Assembly: GCA_034433615.1 (NCBI GenBank)
Contig: DAOUAJ010000358.1
Coordinates: 1 to 46,670 of the forward strand
Direction: 5' to 3'
From: DAOUAJ01 sp034433615
GTDB lineage: Bacteria; Chloroflexota; Anaerolineae; DUEN01
Length of the DNA stretch: 46,670 nucleotides
Positions 32,467-41,020 of this stretch are shown in pieces. The notes beneath the pieces are model-generated. The model was given only the letters and a program-made list of their open reading frames with translations, made no database searches and had not been told where the DNA came from. A program made the translations under genes and the position numbers. Within the stretch, counting starts at the first letter, position 1. Each line of letters starts with the position of its first letter.

Positions 32467-34233
32467 CTATGCAATCGCTTCTTCAACCAGCCACGGAGGA
32501 TACGGCACCCCCTGATCGCTCAACCGGCTGGCATAGAGGAAGCGATAGACATCGTGCACGTAAAAATGGGCGAAGCGCTTGTTGGGAAGCGCCTCCAGAA
32601 AGCGTGAAGCCACCAGCTCGGCCATCTCCTCGTTCATCCCCGCTGCCACTTCATAGTCAAAATAGATCGCCAGGTCCCTGTCCGGGTCTTCAATGACCCG
32701 TTTGATCCCATGCGCCTCTGGCGAACGATGAGCCGGGGCATACCGCTCCAGCAAAAACGTGCCGAAGGCGGCGGAGTGGATGTAAGGCCTGTGCTCATAC
32801 AGGAAATTCACGGTCTCCTGGGCATTGTCCAGGGTCTCGCCAGGGAAGCCGAAGAAGAAGAAAAGATGGTTCCAGATCCCGGCCTCCGCGCTTTGGCGCA
32901 GGATACGGCTTACGTGTTCCAGCTCCGTGCCCTTCCTGATGCGCCTGATGATCGGCTCAGAGGCGCTCTCCAGGCCGAACAGCAACATGCGACAGCCGCC
33001 CCAATACATACTCTGCAGAAGCTCGTCCGAGATCGCCTTTTCGAAGCGCACGCAGCCGCCCCAGTGGACAGGGTTATCTCGCTCTTCCAGGATGGCCGAC
33101 AGCGCTTTCAGCGTACGGGGCGTCACCGCCTCATCTGCGAAAAAGATGTGATGAACCCTGTATCGCCTGTGGAGTTCCAGCATCTGCTCCGCCAGTTGCT
33201 CCGCACGCAGTTGGCTGAACGAGATCGGCTCCCCATAGCCGACATTGCAGAAGGCGCACTTGCCAAAGTAACAGCCACGGGTGGTTAACAGCGGCAGCAC
33301 CAGGCGGGGGGCCAGGTAAGCGTCCAGGTGCAGACCATCGAAGTCAGGTGGGGGAAGATCGGAGATCTTCTCCGACGATTGGCGCTCTGTCACTCGGATG
33401 CGGTAGCTGTCTTTGTAGATCAGATTGGGAACGCGTGACAGATCGCCGTCATCGTCGAGGGCTTCCGCCAGGCGTAGGAGTGGTACTTCGCCATCGAAGA
33501 CCACCGCGCTGTCGAACCACTGAAAGAGCGATGGCGCTTTGGGAAGCTGCTCCCGCAGCATAGTGATGTGCGGCCCGCCGACGGTAACGTGGCATGGCAA
33601 TCCCCGCTGCTTGATCAGATAGCCCAGCGTCATCCCAGGCAGCATCTGGGCCATCGTCGGGATCGAGATGCCGACGATGTCGGGCTGCCCGCGCTCGATG
33701 TCAGCAATCACGCCGCGCCGGTAGATGTCCAGGAACATGTTATGCCTTGGGTCGCGCACCGCCTGGAGCAGGCTGCGGCTGCTGTCGGCCGGTGACGCCG
33801 GAACGTAAGTCCCCAACTGAAGGGATGCCGGGTAGAAAGGCAGCGACGCAAGTTCCAGGCTCTGGGCCATAACCTGGAGCGCACTCAGCCCGATAGGGCC
33901 GTCGAAGAAGACATCGCTGCGGATGACAGCTTTGGCTCGCTCAACCTGATTGGCCAGTTGTGGCCCATCGGTCAACGCCCACCGAATCGCCTCGCGCGGC
34001 GGCATCGTAGACCCGGCAGGGTGCCGGCTGGCATTCGGCCCGTAGTCCTCACGCAGATGAACGATGGCCTGTTCCAGGTACCGGCGCGTCAGGACTTCAT
34101 CCAACACTTCCTGGTTCAGGTCACGCTGGATGACTTCGACACTATGGGAGCGCAGGTACGCCGTCAGTGTCGGCAGGGCCAGATGAGGCATCGTTGGTGT
34201 CCAATTCGGCGGGAAGAGCAACATCACCTTCAT
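32467..34233 (-). CDS. B12-binding-domain radical SAM protein
   Basis: The 588-residue product starts MKVMLLFPPNWTPTMPHLAL, the B12-binding Rossmann-like start, with IVGISIPTMAQM and VTVGGPHITML completing that domain. The radical SAM core begins near residue 317 with TTRGCYFGKCAFCNVGYG: Cys321, Cys326, Cys329, that is C-x4-C-x2-C, one residue longer in the first spacing than the classic C-x3-C-x2-C. FGLESASEPIIRRIRKG and FFFGFPGETL follow. It would bind a 4Fe-4S cluster, SAM and probably cobalamin, and may do a methyl transfer or rearrangement. It starts six bases after the system C OppF stop, so it is part of that operon. Confidence 0.9.
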   Translation of the reverse strand: MKVMLLFPPNWTPTMPHLALPTLTAYLRSHSVEVIQRDLNQEVLDEVLTRRYLEQAIVHLREDYGPNASRHPAGSTMPPREAIRWALTDGPQLANQVERAKAVIRSDVFFDGPIGLSALQVMAQSLELASLPFYPASLQLGTYVPASPADSSRSLLQAVRDPRHNMFLDIYRRGVIADIERGQPDIVGISIPTMAQMLPGMTLGYLIKQRGLPCHVTVGGPHITMLREQLPKAPSLFQWFDSAVVFDGEVPLLRLAEALDDDGDLSRVPNLIYKDSYRIRVTERQSSEKISDLPPPDFDGLHLDAYLAPRLVLPLLTTRGCYFGKCAFCNVGYGEPISFSQLRAEQLAEQMLELHRRYRVHHIFFADEAVTPRTLKALSAILEERDNPVHWGGCVRFEKAISDELLQSMYWGGCRMLLFGLESASEPIIRRIRKGTELEHVSRILRQSAEAGIWNHLFFFFGFPGETLDNAQETVNFLYEHRPYIHSAAFGTFLLERYAPAHRSPEAHGIKRVIEDPDRDLAIYFDYEVAAGMNEEMAELVASRFLEALPNKRFAHFYVHDVYRFLYASRLSDQGVPYPPWLVEEAIA

Positions 34234-34239
34234 GGTCCC

Positions 34240-35256
34240 TTACCGCTCCATGCCGGTGAGTCTCAGTTCGCTTGCCAGGTGGCAGGCAACCCAATGGTTA
34301 CTCCCCAGATCACGCCAGACGGGGATCTCCGTCTGGCAGATGTCCTGGGTGTAACGACAGCGAGGGTGAAACTTGCAGCCCGATGGTGGATTGGCCGGAT
34401 TGGGCACATCCCCCGGAAGAATAATCCTCTTGCGCACCTGGTCCGGGTCGACGCGAGGGATTGCCGATAGCAACGCTTCCGTGTACGGGTGCATGGGATT
34501 GGCGTAGAGTTCCTCCGCGCTGGCCAGCTCGACGAGGTTCCCCAGGTACATCACTGCCACCCGGTCGCTGAAATGTTCAACCACAGAAAGGTCATGAGAG
34601 ATGAGCAGGTAGGTCAACCCGAACTCCTGTTGGAGGTCTTTTAAGAGGTTAAGCACCTGCGCCTGGATGGACACATCCAACGCCGAGACCGGCTCGTCCG
34701 CCACGATCAGCCTGGGGCGCAGTGCCAGCGCGCGGGCGATCCCGATGCGCTGCCGCTGCCCGCCGCTGAAAGCATAAGGGTACCGGTTCATGTGCTGAGG
34801 TTTCAAGCCGACAGCCTCCAACAGTTCCCGTACCTGCGCTCGGAGCTCCGCGCCCCTGGCAATGCCGTGGATGACCAGGGGCTCGCTGACGATGTCCATG
34901 ACCGTCATGCGCGGGTTGAGGGAAGAAAAAGGATCCTGGAAGATGATCTGCATCTCTCGCCGGAACGGCTTCATCTCCCCTGGAGGAACTTTGGTGATGT
35001 CCACCAGGCCCCCGTCTTTGCGGAACAGCACCTCTCCCTCCGTCGGTGCGATGGCCCGCAGGATGAGCCGGCCCACCGTCGTCTTGCCACAACCCGATTC
35101 GCCCACCAGGCCAAGGGTCTCCCCCTCCCGAATGAAAAAGGTGATCCCATCCACAGCCCGGACATGACCGATCACCCGACGAAAGAACCCCCTCTGAATG
35201 GGGAAGTGCTTTTTCAGATTGCGAACTTCCAACAGGATGGAGTTTTCTTGTTCCAT
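34240..35256 (-). CDS. ABC transporter ATP-binding protein (OppF-like), system C
   Basis: A 338-residue ABC ATPase: Walker A GESGCGKTT (about 53-61), Q-loop IFQDPFSSLNP (about 105-115), signature FSGGQRQRI (about 163-171), Walker B LIVADEPVSALD (about 183-194) and switch LLISHDLS. The C-terminal HPY-type extension has SGCKFHPRCRY...C...H..C.L. The N-terminal KKHFPIQRGFFRR is an OppF/DppF hallmark (the insertion before Walker A). It is the fifth gene of system C, six bases from both neighbours. Because systems B and D lack OppF, this protein may also serve them. Confidence 0.94.
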   Translation of the reverse strand: MEQENSILLEVRNLKKHFPIQRGFFRRVIGHVRAVDGITFFIREGETLGLVGESGCGKTTVGRLILRAIAPTEGEVLFRKDGGLVDITKVPPGEMKPFRREMQIIFQDPFSSLNPRMTVMDIVSEPLVIHGIARGAELRAQVRELLEAVGLKPQHMNRYPYAFSGGQRQRIGIARALALRPRLIVADEPVSALDVSIQAQVLNLLKDLQQEFGLTYLLISHDLSVVEHFSDRVAVMYLGNLVELASAEELYANPMHPYTEALLSAIPRVDPDQVRKRIILPGDVPNPANPPSGCKFHPRCRYTQDICQTEIPVWRDLGSNHWVACHLASELRLTGMER

Positions 35257-35262
35257 GATGGT

Positions 35263-36273
35263 TCAAAGATACAGCGTGCAGCGCACCTCGTGCCCGGGCT
35301 CTGCCTCGATCAAAGGGACCTCTTCCGAGCAGGCAGGCCGCTTGGGTGCAGGACAGCGAGGATAAAAGGCACACCCCCGCGGCACCGAAAACGGGTCCGG
35401 AACGCTGCCCGGGATGGGCGTCAGCCGCTCCTTGACCCGGTTGCCCACCTGCGGAACCGACCGCAACAATCCGACCGTATACGGGTGAAGGGGGCGGCGA
35501 AAGATCGCGCGCACGTCGCCGCTCTCCACGATCTTGCCCATGTACATCACCGCGACCCGCTTCGCCATCTCGGCGATCACTCCCAGATTGTGAGTGATCA
35601 TGAGGATGGCCATCCCGTACGCCTGCTGGAGGGCCTTCATCAGCTCCAGAATCTGGGCCTGGATGGTCACGTCCAAGGCGGTGGTCGGCTCATCGGCGAT
35701 CAGGAGCGATGGGTTGCAGGACAACGCCATCGCGATCATTGCCCTCTGCCGCATGCCTCCGGAAAACTGGTGTGGGTACTCATGAAAACGCTGACGCGGC
35801 ATCGCGATCCCCACCCGTTCCAGCATCTGGATGGCTCGTTCTTTAGCCTCTTCTTTGCTCACCCCCATGTGGATCTCCACCGCCTCTGCGATCTGATCGC
35901 CCACCGTGTGCACCGGAGAGAGGGAGGTCAAAGGCTCCTGAAAGATCATCGCGATCTCGTTCCCCCGGATCTCCCGGATGACTTCACCGCTGGGGTCCAG
36001 GGCGGCGAGATCAATGGGTGGCGCATTGTTGCCCCGATGGTACAGGATCTGTCCCTGGACGATGCGGCTGGTCCGGGGCGGGGTCAGGCGAAGGATAGAG
36101 AGAGCCGTCACGCTCTTCCCACACCCGGACTCCCCCACCAGGCCCAGGCTTTCACCTGGCCGTATCTCGAAAGAGACGCCATCTACCGCCCGGACCACGC
36201 CGTCCAGGGTGTAAAAGTAGGTTTTCAGATCTTCGATGCGAATCAGAAAGGGCTGTCCGTCGGATCTCATCAT
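35263..36273 (-). CDS. ABC transporter ATP-binding protein (OppD-like), system C
   Basis: A 336-residue ABC ATPase with RIEDLKTYFYTLDGVVRAVDG at the start, Walker A GESGCGKSV (about 47-55), Q-loop FQEPLTSLSP (about 111-120), signature FSGGMRQRA (about 170-178), Walker B LIADEPTTALD (about 191-201) and switch MITHNLG. The C-terminal extension has RGCAFYPRCPAPKRPAC...H.V.C.LYL. Two Met codons lie in tandem at the start; the stop of oppC is two bases upstream. It should pair with the OppF-like protein encoded next. Confidence 0.94.
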   Translation of the reverse strand: MMRSDGQPFLIRIEDLKTYFYTLDGVVRAVDGVSFEIRPGESLGLVGESGCGKSVTALSILRLTPPRTSRIVQGQILYHRGNNAPPIDLAALDPSGEVIREIRGNEIAMIFQEPLTSLSPVHTVGDQIAEAVEIHMGVSKEEAKERAIQMLERVGIAMPRQRFHEYPHQFSGGMRQRAMIAMALSCNPSLLIADEPTTALDVTIQAQILELMKALQQAYGMAILMITHNLGVIAEMAKRVAVMYMGKIVESGDVRAIFRRPLHPYTVGLLRSVPQVGNRVKERLTPIPGSVPDPFSVPRGCAFYPRCPAPKRPACSEEVPLIEAEPGHEVRCTLYL

Positions 36274-36275
36274 AG

Positions 36276-37484
36276 TCAGAGTGTATATGGATCGGAGGCG
36301 TCACGCAAGCCGTCCCCCAGGAAGTTGAAAGCCAGGATGCAAATGGCAATAAAGGCCGCCGGCGTGAACACCCACGGATAGAGCGCAATAGACTGGATAT
36401 TCTGAGCTTCTTGCAGGAGCACGCCCCAACTGGTCATGGGAGGGCGCAGCCCCAACCCCAGGAAGCTCAGAGCCGTTTCGGCCAGGATCATGGCCGGCAT
36501 GGCCAGCGTCGAGACGACGATGATATGCCCCAGCGTAGCCGGGATCAGATGCTTGAAGATGATTCGGGCGTCGCTGGCCCCGGCCAGCTTCGCCGCCAGA
36601 ACGAATTCCTCGCTGCGCAACGCCAACACCTTCCCCCGCAGTTGCCGGGCCAGCCAGGTCCACCCGATCAACGAGAGGATGATGGTGATGGCAAAGTAGA
36701 CGCGCAGCGGCGGCCAGTTAGGGGGCAGAGCCGCTGACAACGCCATCCAGAGTGGGATCGAAGGGAAGGAGCGCACTAATTCGATCAATCGCTGAAGCAG
36801 ATCGTCAATCTTGCCACCGTAGTAGCCCGACACGACGCCTAACACCGAGCCGAAGAACAGGCTTAAGAACACGCCCACCAGGCCGATGGTCAGCGAGATC
36901 TGACTGCCGATCACGATACGGGAGAACATGTCCCGTCCTTGACGGTCGGTGCCCAGTAGGCTGATCACCCCGCCTGGCGCCTGGAACAGATGGATGTCCG
37001 TCTCGAACAAGCCCAAGAGTTTGTACGGTTCGCCAGGGGCGAAGAACCGGATGGGGATTTTCTGGCTCGGGTCGGGCTCGTAAACCTTGCGTAGATTTGC
37101 ATCAATGGTCAACTTGACGCCGTAAACAAACGGTTGAAACCTCCCATCGTTGATGAAGTGGACGCGCTGCGGCGGCATGTAGATGTACTCTCGAAAGCGC
37201 GTGGACAGGGTGTAGGGCGCGATAAAATCGGCGAACAGGGCCGAAAGGTAAAAGAGGAGGATCACCGTGCCGCCCGCCATGGCCGCCCGGTGGCGGATAA
37301 ACTTCCGCCACATCAACCGCCATTGGGAGGCAGCATAGAGCGATTCGTCCACGATCGGCCTCGCCTCCTCGGGGACCGCGACTCCTTCTCGCCTCTTGTC
37401 CAGTTCCTGATAGAGCCTGAACAGCTCCTCAGATCGCGTGAAGATGTCCAAAGTTTCCGTGTCTTTCGTTGCCAAACCACTCAT
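36276..37484 (-). CDS. ABC transporter permease (OppC-like, long insertion), system C
   Basis: This 402-residue permease has a cytoplasmic N-terminal tail of about 60 residues (DIFTRSEELFRLYQELDKRR), the first helix (AAMAGGTVILLFYLSALFAD), then the same extra periplasmic segment as in systems B and D (RFQPFVYGVKL ... KIPIRFFAPGEPYKLLGLFE ... TDIHLF). TDRQGRDMFSRIV and the channel helices follow, with an EAA loop in SEEFVLAAKLAGASDARIIF. The start overlaps the oppB stop by four bases (ATGA). The N-terminal tail is the longest of the four OppC proteins and may contact the ATPases. Confidence 0.93.
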   Translation of the reverse strand: MSGLATKDTETLDIFTRSEELFRLYQELDKRREGVAVPEEARPIVDESLYAASQWRLMWRKFIRHRAAMAGGTVILLFYLSALFADFIAPYTLSTRFREYIYMPPQRVHFINDGRFQPFVYGVKLTIDANLRKVYEPDPSQKIPIRFFAPGEPYKLLGLFETDIHLFQAPGGVISLLGTDRQGRDMFSRIVIGSQISLTIGLVGVFLSLFFGSVLGVVSGYYGGKIDDLLQRLIELVRSFPSIPLWMALSAALPPNWPPLRVYFAITIILSLIGWTWLARQLRGKVLALRSEEFVLAAKLAGASDARIIFKHLIPATLGHIIVVSTLAMPAMILAETALSFLGLGLRPPMTSWGVLLQEAQNIQSIALYPWVFTPAAFIAICILAFNFLGDGLRDASDPYTL

Positions 37485-38464
37485 GTGTACACAATCCTCG
37501 GGTCAGCCCACGCCAGCGCGATATCGGCCAGAAGGTTGGATAACATCAAAAGCAGGGTCATGAACAACAGGAAAGTCCCCGCCAGGTACATGTCCTGGGT
37601 GAGCAGAGCCCGCAGGAACAGGGGGCCCGTAGTGGGCAGTGACATGACCACGCCTACGATCGCCGATTCCGAGATGATCTTGGGGATCTCCAGGGCCACT
37701 ACACTGATCAAGGGGTTGATCGCGATCCGAACGGCGTATTTGTTCACCACCCTTCGTTCAGCAAGCCCTTTTGCCCGTGCGGTGGTGATGTACTGCTGCC
37801 CCAGAACATCTAACAGGTTGCCGCGCATAATGCGCTGAAGCTGCGCCGTGCTCGCCAGGCCCAGGATAATCGCCGGCGGCCAAAGGTGATTGAGGTAATC
37901 CAGGAACTTGGCCAGGCTCCAGGGCGCCTCTCGAAACTCGGGGGAGAGGGTGCCTCCCACATCCACGCGCAGCACCAGGGCCCCAAAGAAGAGCCAGGTC
38001 AACGCCAGCAGAAAACCGGGCAAAGACAATCCCAGAAATCCAACCAGGGACAGCAAATGATCGGTGATGGCGTACTGGTGTCTGGCCGAGTAAACGCCGA
38101 TCGGAATGGAAACGCCGATCATGAAAAGCAGTGACAGAGTCCCCAGCAAGATGGTGTAAGCCATGCGGCTGCGGACCAGGGGCCAGACCGGGCTAGACCA
38201 CTCCAGCGACCAGCCAAAGTCGCCGCGCGGGAATCCAGCGATCCATTTGAGGTACTGAATGTACAAGGGCTGGTCCAGCCCGTATTGCTTGCGCAACGCC
38301 TCCACAGTCCTGGCATCTTGTCCGCCGCCGGTCTCAGCGATCTCGGCCTGTAGCGTCGTAAAGAAATCTCCGGGCGGCAACTGAATGATAGCGAAGGTGA
38401 TGATGGACACCAGGAAAAGCAAAGGGATCATGGCGACCAGACGTCTCAAGATGTAAGCCAGCAT
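37481..38464 (-). CDS. ABC transporter permease (OppB-like), system C
   Basis: A 327-residue permease starting MLAYILRRLVAMIPLLFLVS, with the periplasmic IIQLPPGDFFTTL segment, the QYGLDQPLYIQYLKW motif and an EAA loop (QQYITTARAKGLAERRVVNK). The ATG at 38464 has GAGGTG six bases upstream, so a GTG three codons earlier is rejected. It is separated from SBP-C by a 65-base gap that holds a strong hairpin. Confidence 0.94.
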   Translation of the reverse strand: MLAYILRRLVAMIPLLFLVSIITFAIIQLPPGDFFTTLQAEIAETGGGQDARTVEALRKQYGLDQPLYIQYLKWIAGFPRGDFGWSLEWSSPVWPLVRSRMAYTILLGTLSLLFMIGVSIPIGVYSARHQYAITDHLLSLVGFLGLSLPGFLLALTWLFFGALVLRVDVGGTLSPEFREAPWSLAKFLDYLNHLWPPAIILGLASTAQLQRIMRGNLLDVLGQQYITTARAKGLAERRVVNKYAVRIAINPLISVVALEIPKIISESAIVGVVMSLPTTGPLFLRALLTQDMYLAGTFLLFMTLLLMLSNLLADIALAWADPRIVYT

Positions 38465-38489
38465 CCGTAACACCTCATCAACACGGATG

Positions 38490-38519
38490 GGGAGGGGCCT
38501 CCACAGAGATGCCCCTCCC
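38490..38519. repeat. Hairpin between SBP-C and oppB of system C
   Basis: GGGAGGGGC (38490-38498) and GCCCCTCCC (38511-38519) form a perfect 9-bp stem, 12-base loop, starting 10 bases after the SBP-C stop. No U-tract follows on the operon strand. Confidence 0.65.
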
Positions 38520-38528
38520 TGTCCAGTC

Positions 38529-40490
38529 TCACGATTCGAAGCAATAGTGGGCCGGGTCCTGGGTGCCAGGGGCCATGATGAGCCAGTCCATGGTGAACTC
38601 CTTCATCACGTTCTTGAAGTTGTTCTTGACCACAACCAGCGCGGGCGCCATCCCGACCGTGCCGATGGTGTACAGGCGGATGGTGGAGAGCCTGACGATT
38701 TCCTTTGCGATCTTCAGTTGCTCGTCAGGATCTACGCTGGCCTTGTACTGGTCGTAGAGGTCCATCAACTCCTTCATCTCAGCGATCGGCTCCTCGCCCT
38801 GCTTCCCGCCGGTCTTGTACCAGATGCCGAAGGACGGCGCCATCCACGATCGCTCGTCGAAGGGGAGCTGGTAGATGGGATCCACCATGGGCACCAGGCC
38901 ACGGTCCGTCCCCCAAACCGCGATCATGACCTCGTTCGCGCAGGCCCTCGGCCAGTACACGTCCCGCGAGGCGGTTTTGACGGCGACGTTGAGGCCGATC
39001 TTGCGCCAGTCCTCCGCCACCAACTCCACCGCGTCCAGTGGGGCACCGGCCAGGAAGTGCGTCTCAACCAGCAACTCCAGTGGCGAGCCATCCGGGAAAG
39101 TCCGAACGCCATCGGCTCCCACCGGCAATCCGATCTCGTCCAGCAGTGCTTTGGCCTTGTCGGGATCGTGCTCGGCATAATACCCCTCAATCTCCGGCTG
39201 GAAGAGGGCGGAATCACGGACGACTGTGATGGTGCGAGGGGTGGCCTGGCCCAGGAAGGAGACCTTATTGATCAGATCCCGGTCAATGGCCAGAGACAAT
39301 GCCTGGCGGAACTTCAGGTTCTGCATCAGTTCTCGATACTTGAGATCGGAATAGCTCTGATTGGGGAAGAAGGTCACTTCAGATGCGCTGGCGGTTTTCC
39401 ACAAAAGCAGGTGATACCCCCCCTTCTCAGCGTTCTCCTGAAACACCGTGTACTTGGCCAGATCCATGTGCCGCGCCTGCATGTCTATCTTGCCGGCGAT
39501 AGCCATCAGGTTGACCGCCTCACTGTTCTCGACCAGGGAGAAGTGGACTCGATCAATGTAGGGGAGTTGGTTGTTCTCGATGTCCACTTTCCAGTAGTAC
39601 GGGTTCCGTACCGCCACCATCTCTGTAGCACCCGGGCCCCACTCCGTGATCTTCCAGGAGGTCATCACCGGGCGCTCGGTGTTAAAGTCGAAGGCCTTCT
39701 CCTCGAAGAGGGTGTAATCCTTGATCTCCGAGTTGTACTTGGGGTGATATTGCATCAGGTAGTGCTTGGGGGCGAAGAAGCCGAAGCGCTCGAAGCCCAG
39801 GGGCCATTGGTTGCCGTGGAAGGCCAGTCCCACGGTCTCGGCCAGGCCGTTGGGCCCTTCAAACTTGAGCTTGATCGTCTGATCATCCACCTTCTCAAGC
39901 TCCATCGGCTTGCCCCTGACCACCCATTCACCGTGGGGAGCGGCTGTGATATCGGTGTTGAGCTCGATGTCCTCCCACCAGAAGATGATGTCATCTACGG
40001 TGAACGGCGCGCCATCGGACCATTTGAGGCCCTTGCGCAGGTGGAGGGTCAACGCCTTGCCCTCGTCTGACCACTCCCAGGACTCGGCCAGCCCCGGTTG
40101 GACCGGATCTTTGGGATCACGCGGCCAGCGCAGGACCGGCTCATAGACGATGCGCCCAAAGGCATGGAAGTCCTTGATGCCGAGGAAGGCCCGGCGCCAG
40201 GTGCCGCCGTACTTGCCGACCGACTCGACCGGCTGGACCACCAGTGGGTTCTCCGGGAGCCGCTCGTCCACCGGCGGCAACTCGCCTTTCTCCACCAACT
40301 CCTTGAGCATAGGGGCTTCTTTGTATTTTGCTGGAGGCGCCGCCGGTGCAGGAGTTGGCGTCGCTGCCGGCGCAGGCGTTGGAGCTACGGTGGGGATGGG
40401 TGCCGGAGCACATGCAACAGAGACGGCGCCTGCCGTCACAATGGCCGACAAACGTAGAAAATCTCGGCGGTTGATCTTTTGCTGATTCAT
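38529..40490 (-). CDS. ABC transporter substrate-binding lipoprotein, family 5, system C
   Basis: A 653-residue family 5 SBP: MNQQKINRRDFLRLSAIVTA with a twin-arginine-like signal and lipobox GAVSVAC (Cys27), an Ala/Pro/Thr linker, then LTLHLRKGLKWSDGAPFTVD, KFRQALSLAIDRDLINKVSF and a C-terminal block (RLYTIGTVGMAPALVVVKNN) shared with SBP-B. GGAGGG lies upstream of the ATG. Its signal region and leader DNA resemble those of SBP-B closely, indicating gene duplication. It starts system C; the 530 bases upstream (40491-41020) contain element X2 and heptamer element H12 but no gene. Confidence 0.95.
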   Translation of the reverse strand: MNQQKINRRDFLRLSAIVTAGAVSVACAPAPIPTVAPTPAPAATPTPAPAAPPAKYKEAPMLKELVEKGELPPVDERLPENPLVVQPVESVGKYGGTWRRAFLGIKDFHAFGRIVYEPVLRWPRDPKDPVQPGLAESWEWSDEGKALTLHLRKGLKWSDGAPFTVDDIIFWWEDIELNTDITAAPHGEWVVRGKPMELEKVDDQTIKLKFEGPNGLAETVGLAFHGNQWPLGFERFGFFAPKHYLMQYHPKYNSEIKDYTLFEEKAFDFNTERPVMTSWKITEWGPGATEMVAVRNPYYWKVDIENNQLPYIDRVHFSLVENSEAVNLMAIAGKIDMQARHMDLAKYTVFQENAEKGGYHLLLWKTASASEVTFFPNQSYSDLKYRELMQNLKFRQALSLAIDRDLINKVSFLGQATPRTITVVRDSALFQPEIEGYYAEHDPDKAKALLDEIGLPVGADGVRTFPDGSPLELLVETHFLAGAPLDAVELVAEDWRKIGLNVAVKTASRDVYWPRACANEVMIAVWGTDRGLVPMVDPIYQLPFDERSWMAPSFGIWYKTGGKQGEEPIAEMKELMDLYDQYKASVDPDEQLKIAKEIVRLSTIRLYTIGTVGMAPALVVVKNNFKNVMKEFTMDWLIMAPGTQDPAHYCFES

Positions 40491-40608
40491 CGTTCGCCCT
40501 CCTGAGAGATGTACAATGCTCTCCTATAGGATCAGAAAACCAGTGGCTCACGATCCGATACCCAACCGACAATCACAATCATCTTCGAGACTCCCTCCTT
40601 TCTCCGGC

Positions 40609-40748
40609 GAGATCTCTCGGAAGGTCTTTGAAACGCTCTCAGCCCCCGTCCCCAGGGGCATCTCTGGCGAAGTAGAGCCTGCCTGGCAGCAGACAGGCTG
40701 GAAAAGTCGCCTCGGGGACGGGGCTCCGAGCACTTTCCGAGAGAGCTC
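40609..40748. repeat. Palindromic element X2 with terminal inverted repeats and R-like core
   Basis: GAGATCTCTCGGAAGGT (40609-40625) and ACTTTCCGAGAGAGCTC (40732-40748) are inverted copies (two mismatches). A second inner pair, GCCCCCGTCCCC and GGGGACGGGGC, and a core AGCCTGCCTGGCAGCAGACA plus GGCT (40677-40698) complete the palindrome. There is no ORF. The architecture is the same as element X1 at 5323-5452, but the arms differ in sequence. Confidence 0.7.
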
Positions 40749-40819
40749 TGGCGATCCTTGCATCGAGCTTGAAGATTCCAGGACAGTTGCCCATGCCGAG
40801 GGCGGCGCCACGGCAGATG

Positions 40820-41007
40820 AAAAGCGGTCAGCCGTCAGCTATCGGCCATCAGCCAATGACGACAGGTGATTGACGGTCTTCCCTGGACCCTGGCCCCTCT
40901 ACGAGGACAGGCTGCACGACGTCCAGGGCAGGCTGCGAAGACCACAGGCTGCTAATAGCTGATAGCTGATAGCTAATAGCTAATAGCTGATCGCTAACTG
41001 CTATTTT
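40820..41007. repeat. Heptamer-armed element H12 with central R palindrome
   Basis: The right arm (40947-41007) is the clearest array in the window: AATAGCT, GATAGCT, GATAGCT, AATAGCT, AATAGCT, GATCGCT, AACTGCT. The left arm (40820-40854: AAAAGCGGTCAGCCGTCAGC...) is its degenerate inverted copy. The centre (40905-40933) is an R palindrome with CCTGCCCTGGACGTCGTGCA on the minus strand, nearly identical to H11. The short direct repeat CAGGACAGT flanks the element on both sides. Confidence 0.8.
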
Positions 41008-41020
41008 CAGGACAGTACCC

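Noticed and set aside
34792..36381. 529-codon plus-strand ORF
   Set aside because: Antisense to oppF, oppD and part of oppC of system C; His/Gln/Arg-rich composition with no conserved motif.
38487..40070. 527-codon plus-strand ORF
   Set aside because: Antisense shadow of SBP-C, no SD, no recognisable motifs.
40947..41007. CRISPR-like array of short repeats
   Set aside because: Period is 7 nt without spacers; it is a degenerate tandem array, not a CRISPR, and no cas gene is present.
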